Positions 1 through 8,163 of a stretch of DNA of 52,980 bases are shown piece after piece (within the stretch, counting starts at the first letter, position 1; every line of letters begins with the position of its first letter). The notes beneath the pieces are model-generated. The model ran no database searches, was not told the origin of the DNA, and saw only the letters and a list, made by a program, of their open reading frames with translations. The stretch comes from Labrys sp. WJW. GTDB lineage: Bacteria > Pseudomonadota > Alphaproteobacteria > Rhizobiales > Labraceae. Both the position numbers and the translations under genes were made by a program. The DNA is taken from contig NZ_LYXZ01000010.1 of NCBI RefSeq assembly GCF_001676615.1, positions 1-52,980 of the forward strand, read 5' to 3'.

Positions 1-261
1 GCCGCCTCCAAGGAGTTCGGCGAGCGCGGCATCTCGGTGACCGCCATCGGCCCCGGCCCGATGGACACGTCCTTCTTCTATCCGGCCGAGGGCGCCGACG
101 CCGTCGCCTATCACAAGAGCGCGGCGGCCCTGTCGAAATTCTCCAAGACCGGTCTCACCGACATCGAGGACATCGTGCCCTACATCCGCTTCCTCGTCTC
201 CGACGGCTGGTGGATGACCGGACAGACCATCCTGGTGAATGGCGGCTACACCACCAAGTAA
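1..261 (+). CDS. SDR-family oxidoreductase, 3' end only
   Basis: The window opens inside this gene; only the last 86 codons are present, read in frame 1 to TAA at 259-261. The visible part has the features of a classical short-chain dehydrogenase/reductase after the catalytic Tyr-Lys region: the GISVTAIGPGPMDTSFF stretch, which follows the active site in this family, and the C-terminal WMTGQTILVNGGYTTK ending, close to the usual TGQ...DGG signature. The cofactor motif and active site lie outside the window, so substrate and cofactor preference cannot be judged. A strong hairpin terminator follows the stop directly, so this is probably the last gene of its transcript. Confidence 0.85.
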   Translation, partial: AASKEFGERGISVTAIGPGPMDTSFFYPAEGADAVAYHKSAAALSKFSKTGLTDIEDIVPYIRFLVSDGWWMTGQTILVNGGYTTK

Positions 262-270
262 GTCGAATCC

Positions 271-301
271 GGCGGCGGGCCATCGGCCCGTCGCCATTTT
301 T
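271..301 (+). terminator. rho-independent terminator after SDR gene
   Basis: Two 11-nt arms at 271-281 and 285-295 pair perfectly apart from one G-U pair, with a 3-nt loop (ATC). They are followed by one A and five T. This is a textbook intrinsic terminator, placed 10 nt after the SDR stop and only about 28 nt before the aldehyde dehydrogenase start. Confidence 0.85.
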
Positions 302-329
302 GACATATCGGTCCAACGTGGTGCAGGCC

Positions 330-1706
330 ATGACCAATCGCTTCCAGTCGCTTTTCGACGCGCAGAAGGAGCATTTCTTCTCCGACGCTACGAAGAGCTA
401 TGAATGGCGGATCGACCAGCTCGATCGTATAGAGCGCCTGCTGCTCGACAACAGGCAAGCCCTGTGCGCCGCGCTGTATCAGGATTTCGGCAAGCCTCCC
501 TTCGAGCAGCTCTTCGAGATCACCGTACCCAGCGGGGTGATCAAATATTATCGCGAGAATCTCCGCCAATTGATGGCGCCACAGCCGGTCGCCATCCCAA
601 CGGGGCTGGAGGAAACCGGCAACAGGGGCGTCATCCACAAGGAGCCCTATGGCGTCACGCTGGTGATCGGCCCGTTCAATGCACCGATCCTGCTGCTGCT
701 CGACCCGGCAATCGCCGCGCTGGCCGCCGGCAATCCGGTGATCCTGAAGCCGGCCAATACGACTCCCGCAACGGCAGCGCTGTTCCAGCAACTCGTACCG
801 CAGTATTTCGCGCCCGAGAACGTCAGCGTGGTAACCGGCGGGCGGGACGAAATCGGCGCGCTTCTCGAACTTCCCTTCGATTTCATCTTCTTCACCGGTT
901 CGTCGGCGGTGGGCAAGGTGGTGATGCGCGCGGCTGCCGAGCACCTGACGCCCGTGCTTTTGGAACTGGGCGGGCAGAACCCCACGCTGGTCGATGAGAC
1001 CGCCAATCTCGACATCGCCGCCGACAGGATCGCCTGGGGACACAATGCGATCTCCGGCCAATGGTGCATCGCGCCGGGCTATGTCTGCGTGCATGAGAGC
1101 GTTGCCGAGGCCTTCATTGCCAAGCTCAAGGCGTCGGTGATCAGGATGTATGGAGAGGACCCGAGCAAGAGCCCGGATTTCGCCAGGATGATCAGTTCGC
1201 ACGATGCCGAACGCGTGGCCTCCTACATCCTTCCCGACAAGCTCGTGCATGGCGGGCGATTCGACATCGAGGCCCGATATGTCGAGCCGACGATTCTCTA
1301 CCCTTCCACCTGGGACGATCCGGCACTGCAGCAGGAGATCTTCGGACCGGTGCTTCCCGTCATGCCCTATCGCGACCTCAAGGCGGTCGTCGATGTCATC
1401 AAGCGCAAGCCAAAGCCCCTTGCGGCCTATGTGTTCAGCAAGAATCAGCAGGCGATCGACTATGTCCTGGGTTCCCTGTCCTTCGGAGGCGGGTGCATCA
1501 ACCAGACCAATCTCCATTGCTGGATCGACAGCCTGCCGTTCGGCGGCGTCGGCAACAGCGGCATGGGCAAATATTACGGCAAGGCCGGGTTCGATGCCCT
1601 CAGCAATACCAAGGCCCTGCTGATCGGCAATCCGGATGTGCTTCTCGACGTCTTCCCGCCCTATGCGGGCAAGGACATCGAAAGGAATCTGAGCGTGTTT
1701 TCGTGA
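330..1706 (+). CDS. Aldehyde dehydrogenase, class-3-like
   Basis: This 458-residue NAD(P)-dependent aldehyde dehydrogenase oxidises an aldehyde to its acid in the cytoplasm. Its length fits the short class-3/coniferyl-aldehyde type rather than the ~500-residue class-1/2 type. Family signs are the PFNAPILLLLDPAIAALAAGN stretch of the Rossmann domain, KPA(N/S) cofactor contact, FFTGSSAVGK, ELGG with the general-base Glu (followed by Q where K is usual), and the nucleophile Cys in SGQWCIAPGYV. EIFGPVLPV and LPFGGVGNSGMGKYYG end the fold. The ATG at 330 begins MTNRFQ; GTG codons at 318 and 321 are possible alternatives, and no strong ribosome site decides. The next gene begins at or within 9 nt of this stop, so the two are co-transcribed. 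Substrate is not determinable. Confidence 0.9.
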   Translation: MTNRFQSLFDAQKEHFFSDATKSYEWRIDQLDRIERLLLDNRQALCAALYQDFGKPPFEQLFEITVPSGVIKYYRENLRQLMAPQPVAIPTGLEETGNRGVIHKEPYGVTLVIGPFNAPILLLLDPAIAALAAGNPVILKPANTTPATAALFQQLVPQYFAPENVSVVTGGRDEIGALLELPFDFIFFTGSSAVGKVVMRAAAEHLTPVLLELGGQNPTLVDETANLDIAADRIAWGHNAISGQWCIAPGYVCVHESVAEAFIAKLKASVIRMYGEDPSKSPDFARMISSHDAERVASYILPDKLVHGGRFDIEARYVEPTILYPSTWDDPALQQEIFGPVLPVMPYRDLKAVVDVIKRKPKPLAAYVFSKNQQAIDYVLGSLSFGGGCINQTNLHCWIDSLPFGGVGNSGMGKYYGKAGFDALSNTKALLIGNPDVLLDVFPPYAGKDIERNLSVFS

Positions 1707-1714
1707 CGGTGCCC

Positions 1715-2914
1715 ATGAGCTCTTCAGCCGGTGAAAAAACACATCCCCTGCTGCGCCAACGCGACGGCCAGCATGCGCGCGTGACGGCGGTGGAACTGTT
1801 TTTCGACCTCGTCTATGCCTTCGCTGCGACCCAGCTCAGCCACAAGCTGCTGGGACATCTCAATGCGCAAGGCGTCGCCGAAACCCTGGTCTTGTGGTTC
1901 GCCGTCTGGCTTGGGTGGCAATATACCTGCTGGGTGACGAACTGGTTCGACCCGGAGAGGCCGGCCATCCGCTCGCTGGTCTTCGCCGTGACCTTGCTCG
2001 GCCTCGTCATGGCCGCCGCCCTTCCCGAGGCCTTCGGCGAACGTGCATCCCTGTTCGCCGCCGCCTATGTGGCGATCCAGGTCGGCCGCACCGCCTATAT
2101 CGTCTCGCGGCTGCCGGCGGATCATCCCCTGGCACCCAATTATTGGCGCATGCTGGGCTGGTTGGCGATCGCGGCCGTCTTCTGGCTCGCCGGAGCCTTC
2201 GTCTTCCCGCAATGGCGCATGACGCTGTGGCTCGTCGCGATCGCCTGCGAATATCTTTCGCCGATGTTCGGTTTCCCGCTGCCCGGCCTGGGGCGTTCCT
2301 CCACGCAAGACTGGACCATCGAAGGCGGCCATCTGGCGGAACGCTGCCAGGCCTTCGTCATCGTCGCGCTCGGCGAAGCATTGGTCTCGACCGGGGCTAC
2401 CCTGTCCGAGGCCCAGGACTGGGACGGGACCGTGCTGCTGGCCCTGCTCGCCGCCTTTCTCACCACCGTCGCGATGTGGTGGCTGTATTTCGGCACCTCA
2501 AGCGAAGATGCCACCCGCACCATCGAGCGATCCGACGATCCCGGCCGGATCGGTGCCTATTTCCACTATGTCCACGCTATCCTGATCGCGGGAATCATAG
2601 TCGGCGCAGTCGGCAACGATCTGATGCTCGCCCATCCCCACGGCGCACCGCCCTGGGCCCACGCGGTGGCCCTGATCGCTGGACCGGTCATCTATCTCGT
2701 CGGCAGCGCGATCTACAAGAAGGTGGTCTATGGCCGCATTCCCCACTCGCATCTGATCGGAGCCGTTCTGCTGCTGGTCGTAATCGCCCTCGCACCGGTG
2801 GCGGACTTGCTGTCGATGGGCTGGATGGCCTGTGTCACCCTGCTGGCACTCGGATCGTGGGAAGGTCGATCGATGATCAAGCGACGCAATCAGAGCCGTG
2901 GCGAGGCAGCATAG
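1715..2914 (+). CDS. Low temperature requirement protein A (LtrA) family membrane protein
   Basis: This is a 399-residue polytopic membrane protein. The N-terminal stretch VTAVELFFDLVYAFAATQLSHKLL is the hallmark of the LtrA family. About ten hydrophobic segments follow, including VFAVTLLGLVMAAALP, WRMLGWLAIAAVFWLAGAF, VALIAGPVIYLVGSAIY and LIGAVLLLVVIALAPVA, with a basic C-terminus. LtrA was named from a Listeria mutant unable to grow in the cold; its biochemical role is unknown. The ATG at 1715 begins MSSSAGEKTHPLL. A GTG at 1703 overlaps the previous stop (GTGA) and is an equally possible start. The gene is the second of a two-gene unit with the aldehyde dehydrogenase and is followed by a hairpin terminator. 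Confidence 0.85.
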   Translation: MSSSAGEKTHPLLRQRDGQHARVTAVELFFDLVYAFAATQLSHKLLGHLNAQGVAETLVLWFAVWLGWQYTCWVTNWFDPERPAIRSLVFAVTLLGLVMAAALPEAFGERASLFAAAYVAIQVGRTAYIVSRLPADHPLAPNYWRMLGWLAIAAVFWLAGAFVFPQWRMTLWLVAIACEYLSPMFGFPLPGLGRSSTQDWTIEGGHLAERCQAFVIVALGEALVSTGATLSEAQDWDGTVLLALLAAFLTTVAMWWLYFGTSSEDATRTIERSDDPGRIGAYFHYVHAILIAGIIVGAVGNDLMLAHPHGAPPWAHAVALIAGPVIYLVGSAIYKKVVYGRIPHSHLIGAVLLLVVIALAPVADLLSMGWMACVTLLALGSWEGRSMIKRRNQSRGEAA

Positions 2915-2919
2915 AAAAT

Positions 2920-2943
2920 CCCGAATGAGAATTTTCGGGTTTT
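2920..2943 (+). terminator. hairpin terminator after LtrA gene
   Basis: Inverted arms CCCGAA (2920-2925) and TTCGGG (2934-2939) enclose an 8-nt loop and are followed by TTTT. The hairpin lies just after the LtrA stop and fits an intrinsic terminator, though the stem is short. Confidence 0.6.
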
Positions 2944-3592
2944 GCATTTCCAATATCGATGCTGAATCAATAGCACAACAATTCAATATACGTTAAATTT
3001 ACTGAGATAAAAACACGTCAATACGACCTAACACAACGTAAATCTACGGTGCCACTCCGTGCCTCGATGGGCACCAGAACGCAAGCGTGTATCGAAGAAG
3101 ACAGGGCTGTCGCACCGCGAAAGTACACGAAAACCGCGATCGTGCGGAAGATCGTCGTTGTGGTGAATGCGCTTCTGCAGGTGTGGATGCCGGGGCCTCC
3201 GGAGCGTCTTTTGCGATTTATTGGAATCGTCAAGAATCACAAAGACACGTTGAATCAAAGAGTTAGGTCAGACATGGGTTTCCGTTTAAACGAGCTCTGC
3301 TCGAGGCCATGACGGAAACCGTATCGCTTTGCCGCCGGTGTCCGGATGACACCCGCAACGGGCTCGACTCGCGCCTTCTATCCATCAAGAGGAGATACAC
3401 TGCAGGGAAGCGTACCACTATAGGATATGGATATTAATACTTTATATTGATCTATTTATATTGATCCATGTGCAAAAACGCACACCGAGCAATGGCATCC
3501 TTCAATATTATTCCAGATCAGGGAGTGGCTCATTCCCTAGCAGAGGACCGATAGAATTCCTCCCACGTCGGAAGAGTCAAGGAGATGCCCAA
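2944..3592 (+). other. gene-poor intergenic region with possible decayed coding
   Basis: No convincing gene is present. One short frame at 3049-3312 contains KYTKTAIVRKIVVVVNALLQ, faintly like the C-terminal end of IS110-type transposases, but too short and too weak to call. From about 3420 the sequence becomes AT-rich ahead of the Gly-rich protein gene and holds a 12-bp direct repeat (3441-3466). Promoter elements for the downstream gene probably lie in this AT-rich part. Confidence 0.4.
3441..3466 (+). repeat. 12-bp direct repeat upstream of Gly-rich protein gene
   Basis: The sequence TTTATATTGATC occurs at 3441-3452 and again at 3455-3466, a 14-bp period, about 130 bp ahead of the start at 3593. 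Close-spaced direct repeats in an AT-rich upstream region could be a regulator binding site or part of the promoter; this is inference only. Confidence 0.4.
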
Positions 3593-4456
3593 ATGTCATG
3601 GACAGTGAATTACAAGCGCTTGCTTAAATATTCCTCAATCTTGTTGCCAATTTGCTTCATGAATTCTGTCGATGCCTCGGCGCGCCCTTTGCAAGGGAAC
3701 GCCTGCCATCAAGAATTGCGCCAGGTTCAGACCAAGAAATTAAAGCATTATCATTGTCCGGCAGTGCCAAAACGCACAACGACTGATTCACGTCAGCTGC
3801 TGTGGTACGACCTTCTTGCATCCAGTTCTAACGAAACTGGCGGCACGGGTGGGTCGCAGGGCGGCGGCGGCAGCCATAGCGGTGGTACGGGTGGCGGTAC
3901 GAGCACGGGCGGCGGCACTGGTACAGGTGGCGGCGGCGGCACTGGCACGGGCGGTGGTACCGGCACGGGCGGTGGTACCGGCACGGGTGGTGGTACCGGC
4001 ACGGGTGGCGGTACCGACACGGGTGGTGGTACCGGCACGGGTGGTGGTACCGGCACGGGTGGCGGCACCGGCACGGGCGGCGGCACTGGTACGAGTGGTG
4101 GCACCGGTACGGGTGGTGGCACCGGTACGGGTGGTGGCACCGGTTCGGGTGGCGGTACTGGCACGGGTGGTGGTACCGGTACGGGCGGCGGCACCGGCAC
4201 GGGTGGTGATACTGGCACGGGTGGTGGTACCGGCACGGGTGGTGGTACCGGCACGGGTGGTGGTACCGGCACGGGCGGCGGCACTGGCACGGGTGGTGCT
4301 CACTCGGGTGGCGGCCCTGGCAACGGCAACGGCAATCAGCCAAATTCCGGAAATGGCGGCGGCAATACCAATGGCTCTGGACCCGGCTCCGGCAATGGTG
4401 GCCAGAATAACGGCAACGGCAAGGGCAGTGGCGGCACCGGCCGGGGCGGAAAATAG
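3593..4456 (+). CDS. Secreted glycine/threonine-rich tandem-repeat protein
   Basis: I do not recognise a family for this 287-residue protein. The ATG at 3593 follows AAGGAGA with 7-nt spacing, so this start is preferred over an in-frame upstream one. Residues 1-31 form a signal peptide: basic YKRLLKY, hydrophobic SSILLPICFM, and an AxA-like cleavage site VDASA. A short unique stretch (about 32-80) with two Cys follows. Residues about 100-235 are a nearly perfect hexapeptide repeat of the type GGGTGT, about 22 copies, with single variants (TDT, TSG, TGS, GDT). The tail is Gly/Asn-rich (GNGNGNQPNSGNGGG) and ends basic. It is probably exported to the periplasm or cell surface and could be structural or matrix-like. 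The 18-bp DNA repeat should be prone to length change. Confidence 0.65.
   Translation: MSWTVNYKRLLKYSSILLPICFMNSVDASARPLQGNACHQELRQVQTKKLKHYHCPAVPKRTTTDSRQLLWYDLLASSSNETGGTGGSQGGGGSHSGGTGGGTSTGGGTGTGGGGGTGTGGGTGTGGGTGTGGGTGTGGGTDTGGGTGTGGGTGTGGGTGTGGGTGTSGGTGTGGGTGTGGGTGSGGGTGTGGGTGTGGGTGTGGDTGTGGGTGTGGGTGTGGGTGTGGGTGTGGAHSGGGPGNGNGNQPNSGNGGGNTNGSGPGSGNGGQNNGNGKGSGGTGRGGK
3891..4298 (+). repeat. 18-bp coding tandem repeat array
   Basis: About 22 imperfect copies of an 18-bp unit of the form GGYGGYACYGGYACGGGY encode the hexapeptide GGGTGT within the secreted protein gene. Third-position changes are scattered among units while the peptide is kept, which implies selection on the protein repeat rather than only recent slippage. 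The unit length is a multiple of three, so gain or loss of copies keeps the frame. Confidence 0.9.
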
Positions 4457-4973
4457 CGTCACCTCCTAGCGCGGTGGACGCCCCCTAGTGTTCTAACCGG
4501 CCAGAATTGCCGAGGCCAATGAGGGGTTCCCCTGGGGGCAACAATCGTTGACTTCGGCGATAGCTGCCAAACTGTCTTCGGCTACTTCTCGGCCGCCAAA
4601 ACTCGGAGGATAAGAACGAGTTGACGGGGCTGGGAACGCCGCAGGATGCCCCCAAGGGATACCATCATCCTCAACGAATATCGGCGCGACTGAATGATCA
4701 ACGCCCCCTCGACTCCAAGATCATCCACTCCGTTTCGAGGCTAGGGCGGCGCGCCAGAAAGAAATGGGCCTCTTGTTGGGCCAATGCCGCGAACAAATGC
4801 GCTGTTTCGGGTGATCGGGGCAGTCTGTTCACAAATCGTAACGACGAGTTTACCGGTCAACCGAGGCTTAGCTTTACCGCCAACTCTCCCTTGAGTGACA
4901 CGAATTACTGCATCGACATTCACTTAATGAATCGGCATACCGTTCCAAAGGTCGAGCGCTGGGAGGGAGTGAA
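4457..4973 (+). other. intergenic region without recognised gene
   Basis: Open frames here (for example 4621-5073) have no recognisable family, poor start context and run into the DUF982 gene in another frame, so they are not called. No clear terminator follows the Gly-rich gene. A Shine-Dalgarno-like GGGAGGGAG near 4961-4970 belongs to the DUF982 gene. Confidence 0.4.
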
Positions 4974-5225
4974 ATGTCTGTTGGAGCCTGGGGAACTGCC
5001 GTGCGATTCGAAAGATCGAAAGGCAATGTCCAGACTGTCTCCTCGACGGAGGAAGCGGCGGCACTTCTTTTGAGAGATTGGCCGCTGTTGCACGGCAAGA
5101 AGCTCTTCTGGGCTCGAGGAATTTGTCTTGATGCATTCGTTGGCCTCAAACCTCATGAGGAAGCACGGGCGGCCTTCATCGTCGCGTGTGAGGAAGCAGG
5201 TATTCACGTAGGGCCGGAGACATGA
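4974..5225 (+). CDS. DUF982 domain-containing small protein
   Basis: This 83-residue protein matches the DUF982 family, which is typical of rhizobia and relatives, in length and pattern: VSSTEEAAALLLRDWP near the centre, ICLDAFVGLKPHEEARAAFIVACEEAGI towards the end. The N-terminus is MSVGAWGTAVRFER. ATG at 4974 is preceded by a strong GGGAGGGAG ribosome site. The function of DUF982 proteins is unknown; they are often found in many copies per genome, and are small, soluble and probably cytoplasmic. The gene stands alone: the short frame that overlaps its stop (5222-5422) shows no coding signs, and a hairpin follows about 75 nt downstream. Confidence 0.8.
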   Translation: MSVGAWGTAVRFERSKGNVQTVSSTEEAAALLLRDWPLLHGKKLFWARGICLDAFVGLKPHEEARAAFIVACEEAGIHVGPET

Positions 5226-5299
5226 CAATGGCTCCAGGCGGCAAAACGATCTTTCGCACCTTTGACGCGCCTGTGCACAAATACTTTGGCGTTGCATCG

Positions 5300-5319
5300 G
5301 GGCCGCCCGACGGCGGCCC
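5300..5319. terminator. GC-rich hairpin between convergent genes
   Basis: A perfect 8-bp stem (GGGCCGCC 5300-5307, GGCGGCCC 5312-5319) with a CGAC loop lies between the DUF982 gene and the end of the sensor kinase gene on the other strand. No T-run follows on either strand, so it may act as a bidirectional, weak or rho-assisted terminator. Confidence 0.4.
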
Positions 5320-5444
5320 TTCGGCAAGCCGCTTGCATCCGCGATCAGAACAAAGCCGATCCGTGCGATCGTCGACTGCGAGCAAGGTTGCCTGCTGGCG
5401 ATCCAGGCCTCGAGGCTGGTGAGTTGAAAGTCACGAAGTTCAGG

Positions 5445-7376
5445 TTATCGGGATGCGGCGCCAGCGGCTTCGATAGGCAGCGAGAAGCAGAATGTCGACC
5501 CGGTAGCATCACTCGCCGCCAATATCAGATCCCCACCGTTCTGCTGGGCGATCTCTCGTGAAATGTAAAGGCCTAGACCAGAGCCGGCCACGCTTTTGCC
5601 ACGACCACGATAATATTTCATGAAAATGAAGTCACGGTCGCTCGGCTCTACGCCAACTCCTTGATCGATTACATTTATGGACGCTATGCCTTGAGCGATC
5701 GACAGCTGAACCGTAACCGGATTCGATACAGCTGAGTATTTCAGCGCGTTCTGAACCAGATTTTGCACGACAACTTCCAACAGAACACGGTCACCCCTTA
5801 CCATTGCCGCGTCGCCGTGAATGAAGTTGACGCGCCTCGTGGCATTGTCGTCCAGCCCCGCTCTGACGGTGTGCAATATTTCGTTCAGGTCGAACACCTC
5901 TGCCTTGACAAACGGTGCCTGCCTGGCGTTCAGCCGATCGCCAGCGAGGACGTTTTCAATCAGCATGGACATTCTTTTGACGGTGCGGCCAATCTTGTCG
6001 ATGCGAAGCCTGATATTGTCGGCTCCCTCCCCCACAGACGCCATCAGATTGTCAGCGGCGATTGCGATTATGGCCAGCGGGCTTCGGAACTCGTGTGACA
6101 GCATGGCCACAAAGTCCTGTTGCTGCACCAAAGCATCGTTGACGGAATCGAGCGACTGCCTCAGCTTCGCTTCAAGCAGATGACGCCGCTCCATCTCTGC
6201 ATTCAGCGATGCGTTGCTTTCCGCAAGCTCCGCAGTCCTCTCGCGTACCTTGATCGTCAGTTCGCGTTCGGCTGCCCGGGACCTCGCAATATCGCGATCC
6301 TGTTCGGCTCGCAGGCGGCGCTCGGCAAGCTGTGTGGCAACACGATCGGAGAGCAGGAGTAAAACCAGGCCGAACGCTGCCACCAGCGCCGCCGTCCAAA
6401 GATGCTGCGTGCGCATGGGTGCCAATTGCTCCAGCGAAGCCAGCGTGAACAGCTGGTACTGTGTACCAGCCAGCGGCTGATGCCGGAGCAGATAAGACTT
6501 GCCGTCGATAAGCCATTGATCGGGATGCGCCGGGCCGGCCAACGGTCGCACATCCATGGTTTGGCCCGCCTCTTCTCCGTCGTCGGGCGGCAGTACCGTA
6601 CCTGGCGGGAGGAGTGCCGCCACATTGCGAAGCATGAAGGGCGCGGATGAAGTGGTGATCACCCGCCCCTGACGGTTCACGATCAGCGCAACGTGCCGAC
6701 CTGTCAGGTAGGATGCTACGTCGGGCGCATCGAACTTCACGGTGACCGAGCCCTGCGGTACGTCGTTGGAGTCATCGATGCGACTAGCCACGAAATAGGA
6801 TGGGGTCTTGTTCAGGCGGGCGATGCCGAACGAAGAACCCGTACCTTTACGCAACGCCTCGACAAGATAGGAGCGTCCCGAGTAGATCATGCCGACAATG
6901 CTGTCGGGTTCTGCCCAGTTGCTTGCCGTTACCGTATCGTCCGACATGTTGTTCATGTAAATGCGGGCGTAGCGCAGATCACTGGCCAGCGCGTTCATGA
7001 AATCGCCGACTTTGCGCACCAAGGGATCGTGCGTGAATTGGCTGGCACGCTGCTGACGCGTCAGGGCAGCAGCGCCGGGCGGATCCGTGCGATAGCGGAC
7101 GGCGAGTTGGATCACGTCGGCTTGGCCTGCCACCATATTGGCCACGCTGACCATCTCGGTGAACAATCGGTCCATGACGCGCGCGGTGGTGTTCGTCTCA
7201 TATTGAGCGCTGGACGCCAAGCTCTCCAGATGCTCCGTTATAAGCCGTTGTGACATCCACCAACCAAAGGTGGCCACCAACGTCAACCACGCCACCGCCA
7301 AACCTAGCATCACCTTGCGCACGATCGGCACTATCGGCCGCTCGTGTAGGCTTTGCTGCTGTAACACGTCGCTCAC
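5445..7376 (-). CDS. Membrane sensor histidine kinase (orphan)
   Basis: This 643-residue sensor kinase should autophosphorylate on His in response to a periplasmic signal. It has TM1 at about residues 22-40, a ~285-residue periplasmic sensor domain of the double-Cache kind (inferred from size), TM2 at about 326-343, and a coiled-coil linker with RTAELAESNASLNAEMERRH. The H-box AMLSHEFRSPLAIIAIA has its His at about 428. The ATPase domain shows the N-box NLVQNALKYS, G1 DQGVGVE and G2 SGLGLYISREIAQQNGG. The GTG start at 7376 follows GGCGGAG; a TTG 30 nt upstream is the longer alternative. No response regulator is next to it, so its partner is elsewhere. The family resembles DctB-like sensors; the ligand is unknown. 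Confidence 0.88.
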   Translation of the reverse strand: MSDVLQQQSLHERPIVPIVRKVMLGLAVAWLTLVATFGWWMSQRLITEHLESLASSAQYETNTTARVMDRLFTEMVSVANMVAGQADVIQLAVRYRTDPPGAAALTRQQRASQFTHDPLVRKVGDFMNALASDLRYARIYMNNMSDDTVTASNWAEPDSIVGMIYSGRSYLVEALRKGTGSSFGIARLNKTPSYFVASRIDDSNDVPQGSVTVKFDAPDVASYLTGRHVALIVNRQGRVITTSSAPFMLRNVAALLPPGTVLPPDDGEEAGQTMDVRPLAGPAHPDQWLIDGKSYLLRHQPLAGTQYQLFTLASLEQLAPMRTQHLWTAALVAAFGLVLLLLSDRVATQLAERRLRAEQDRDIARSRAAERELTIKVRERTAELAESNASLNAEMERRHLLEAKLRQSLDSVNDALVQQQDFVAMLSHEFRSPLAIIAIAADNLMASVGEGADNIRLRIDKIGRTVKRMSMLIENVLAGDRLNARQAPFVKAEVFDLNEILHTVRAGLDDNATRRVNFIHGDAAMVRGDRVLLEVVVQNLVQNALKYSAVSNPVTVQLSIAQGIASINVIDQGVGVEPSDRDFIFMKYYRGRGKSVAGSGLGLYISREIAQQNGGDLILAASDATGSTFCFSLPIEAAGAASR

Positions 7377-8163
7377 ATTGTCTCCGCCAGAAAGAGAATT
7401 TCCCAATACAATTTCATTTATCTCAATTTTTATTATGACTTGCTTTCAAGAACCTCGATCAAAGAGACTCATTACTTTAGGTAAACCAATCTAACCCACC
7501 GCCGTGAACCTTCCTTGTCAACGAATCTGAGACTCCCTCATCATGATACCGTTCATCATGCGATTCTTGGAATAGATTCATTCTTTCCGGTTAGAGTGAT
7601 CGCGCCTCAATCTATCCGTACGCTCTGCTGCATCCGGATGCTTTGAAGAACCCGAATCAAGTATCGTGTAACGGTTTTCCAAGATTGCGTAGAGACCCGG
7701 TTTCTCCAGATTAGTGCCTGCCTTCACGACCGGCTTCGACTTCAAGAATTGCTCGAACGGATAGGACTTAAAACGGATAAAGCCCGTCTGCGGTCAAACC
7801 GTACCCTTCTCGAGAGTTGCCATGTCCACATCGGTTTCGCCGCCAACGACGAAAAGGCCGCGAAGCAAGCCCAATGCCGGTATTATGTTAACTTTCCGCG
7901 TATCGCCGGGAAGCGGCTTGTGCCATCTGGCGTACCAAGCGACGATACCGGCGACACCGTTCCAATCTGGCGCCCGGTGGAGATGGGTGGCAAGATGGCC
8001 TGCCGGTCTCTCCCATCAGCCGGTTTTGCATCAATCAGATGCAGGATCGGGGCGAGCTGGTTCTCGGCGTGAGCGCGATCGGCGAGCGGGCCATCGCCAG
8101 GGGCGTGGAGGTGCTGGCCCAAGTTCAGGAGAGACGCCCGATGTAAGGCGAGCGGCGGGGCTG
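7377..8163. other. intergenic region with a decayed gene end
   Basis: Most of this ~790-bp stretch holds no credible gene. The first ~150 bp, AT-richer, should carry the promoter of the sensor kinase. The last part (7982-8146) contains the regulator remnant listed separately. Longer frames here lack family similarity. Confidence 0.4.
7982..8146 (+). pseudogene. possible C-terminal remnant of a MocR-type (GntR/aminotransferase) regulator
   Basis: In one frame the stretch DGLPVSPISRFCINQMQ, followed by GELVLGVSAIGERAI and RGVEVLA, ends at TAA (8144-8146). This layout matches the last ~50 residues of MocR/PdxR-type regulators (V-x-P-L-S-R-Y, then GL-x-LG, then GV-x-x-LA). No upstream part of such a gene is visible and there is no start, so it would be a truncated relic. 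The match is by eye and short. Confidence 0.3.

Noticed and set aside
246..1742. A 498-codon open frame antisense to the aldehyde dehydrogenase
   Set aside because: It has no family motif and mirrors the codon pattern of the real gene; high GC gives long antisense frames.
3049..3312. Possible IS110-family transposase C-terminus
   Set aside because: Only about 20 residues look similar, with no catalytic motifs or element ends; too weak to call.
3891..4298. CRISPR-like array
   Set aside because: The repeats are contiguous 18-bp coding units without spacers; no cas genes are present.
3788..4469. Long open frames on the opposite strand and other frames across the repeat array (Pro/Val- or Ala/Arg-rich products)
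   Set aside because: They are by-products of the 18-bp repeat; the plus-strand frame with signal peptide and ribosome site explains the region.
5222..5422. Small gene overlapping the DUF982 stop by ATGA
   Set aside because: The product has no recognisable pattern, runs through a GC hairpin and ends in random-looking sequence.
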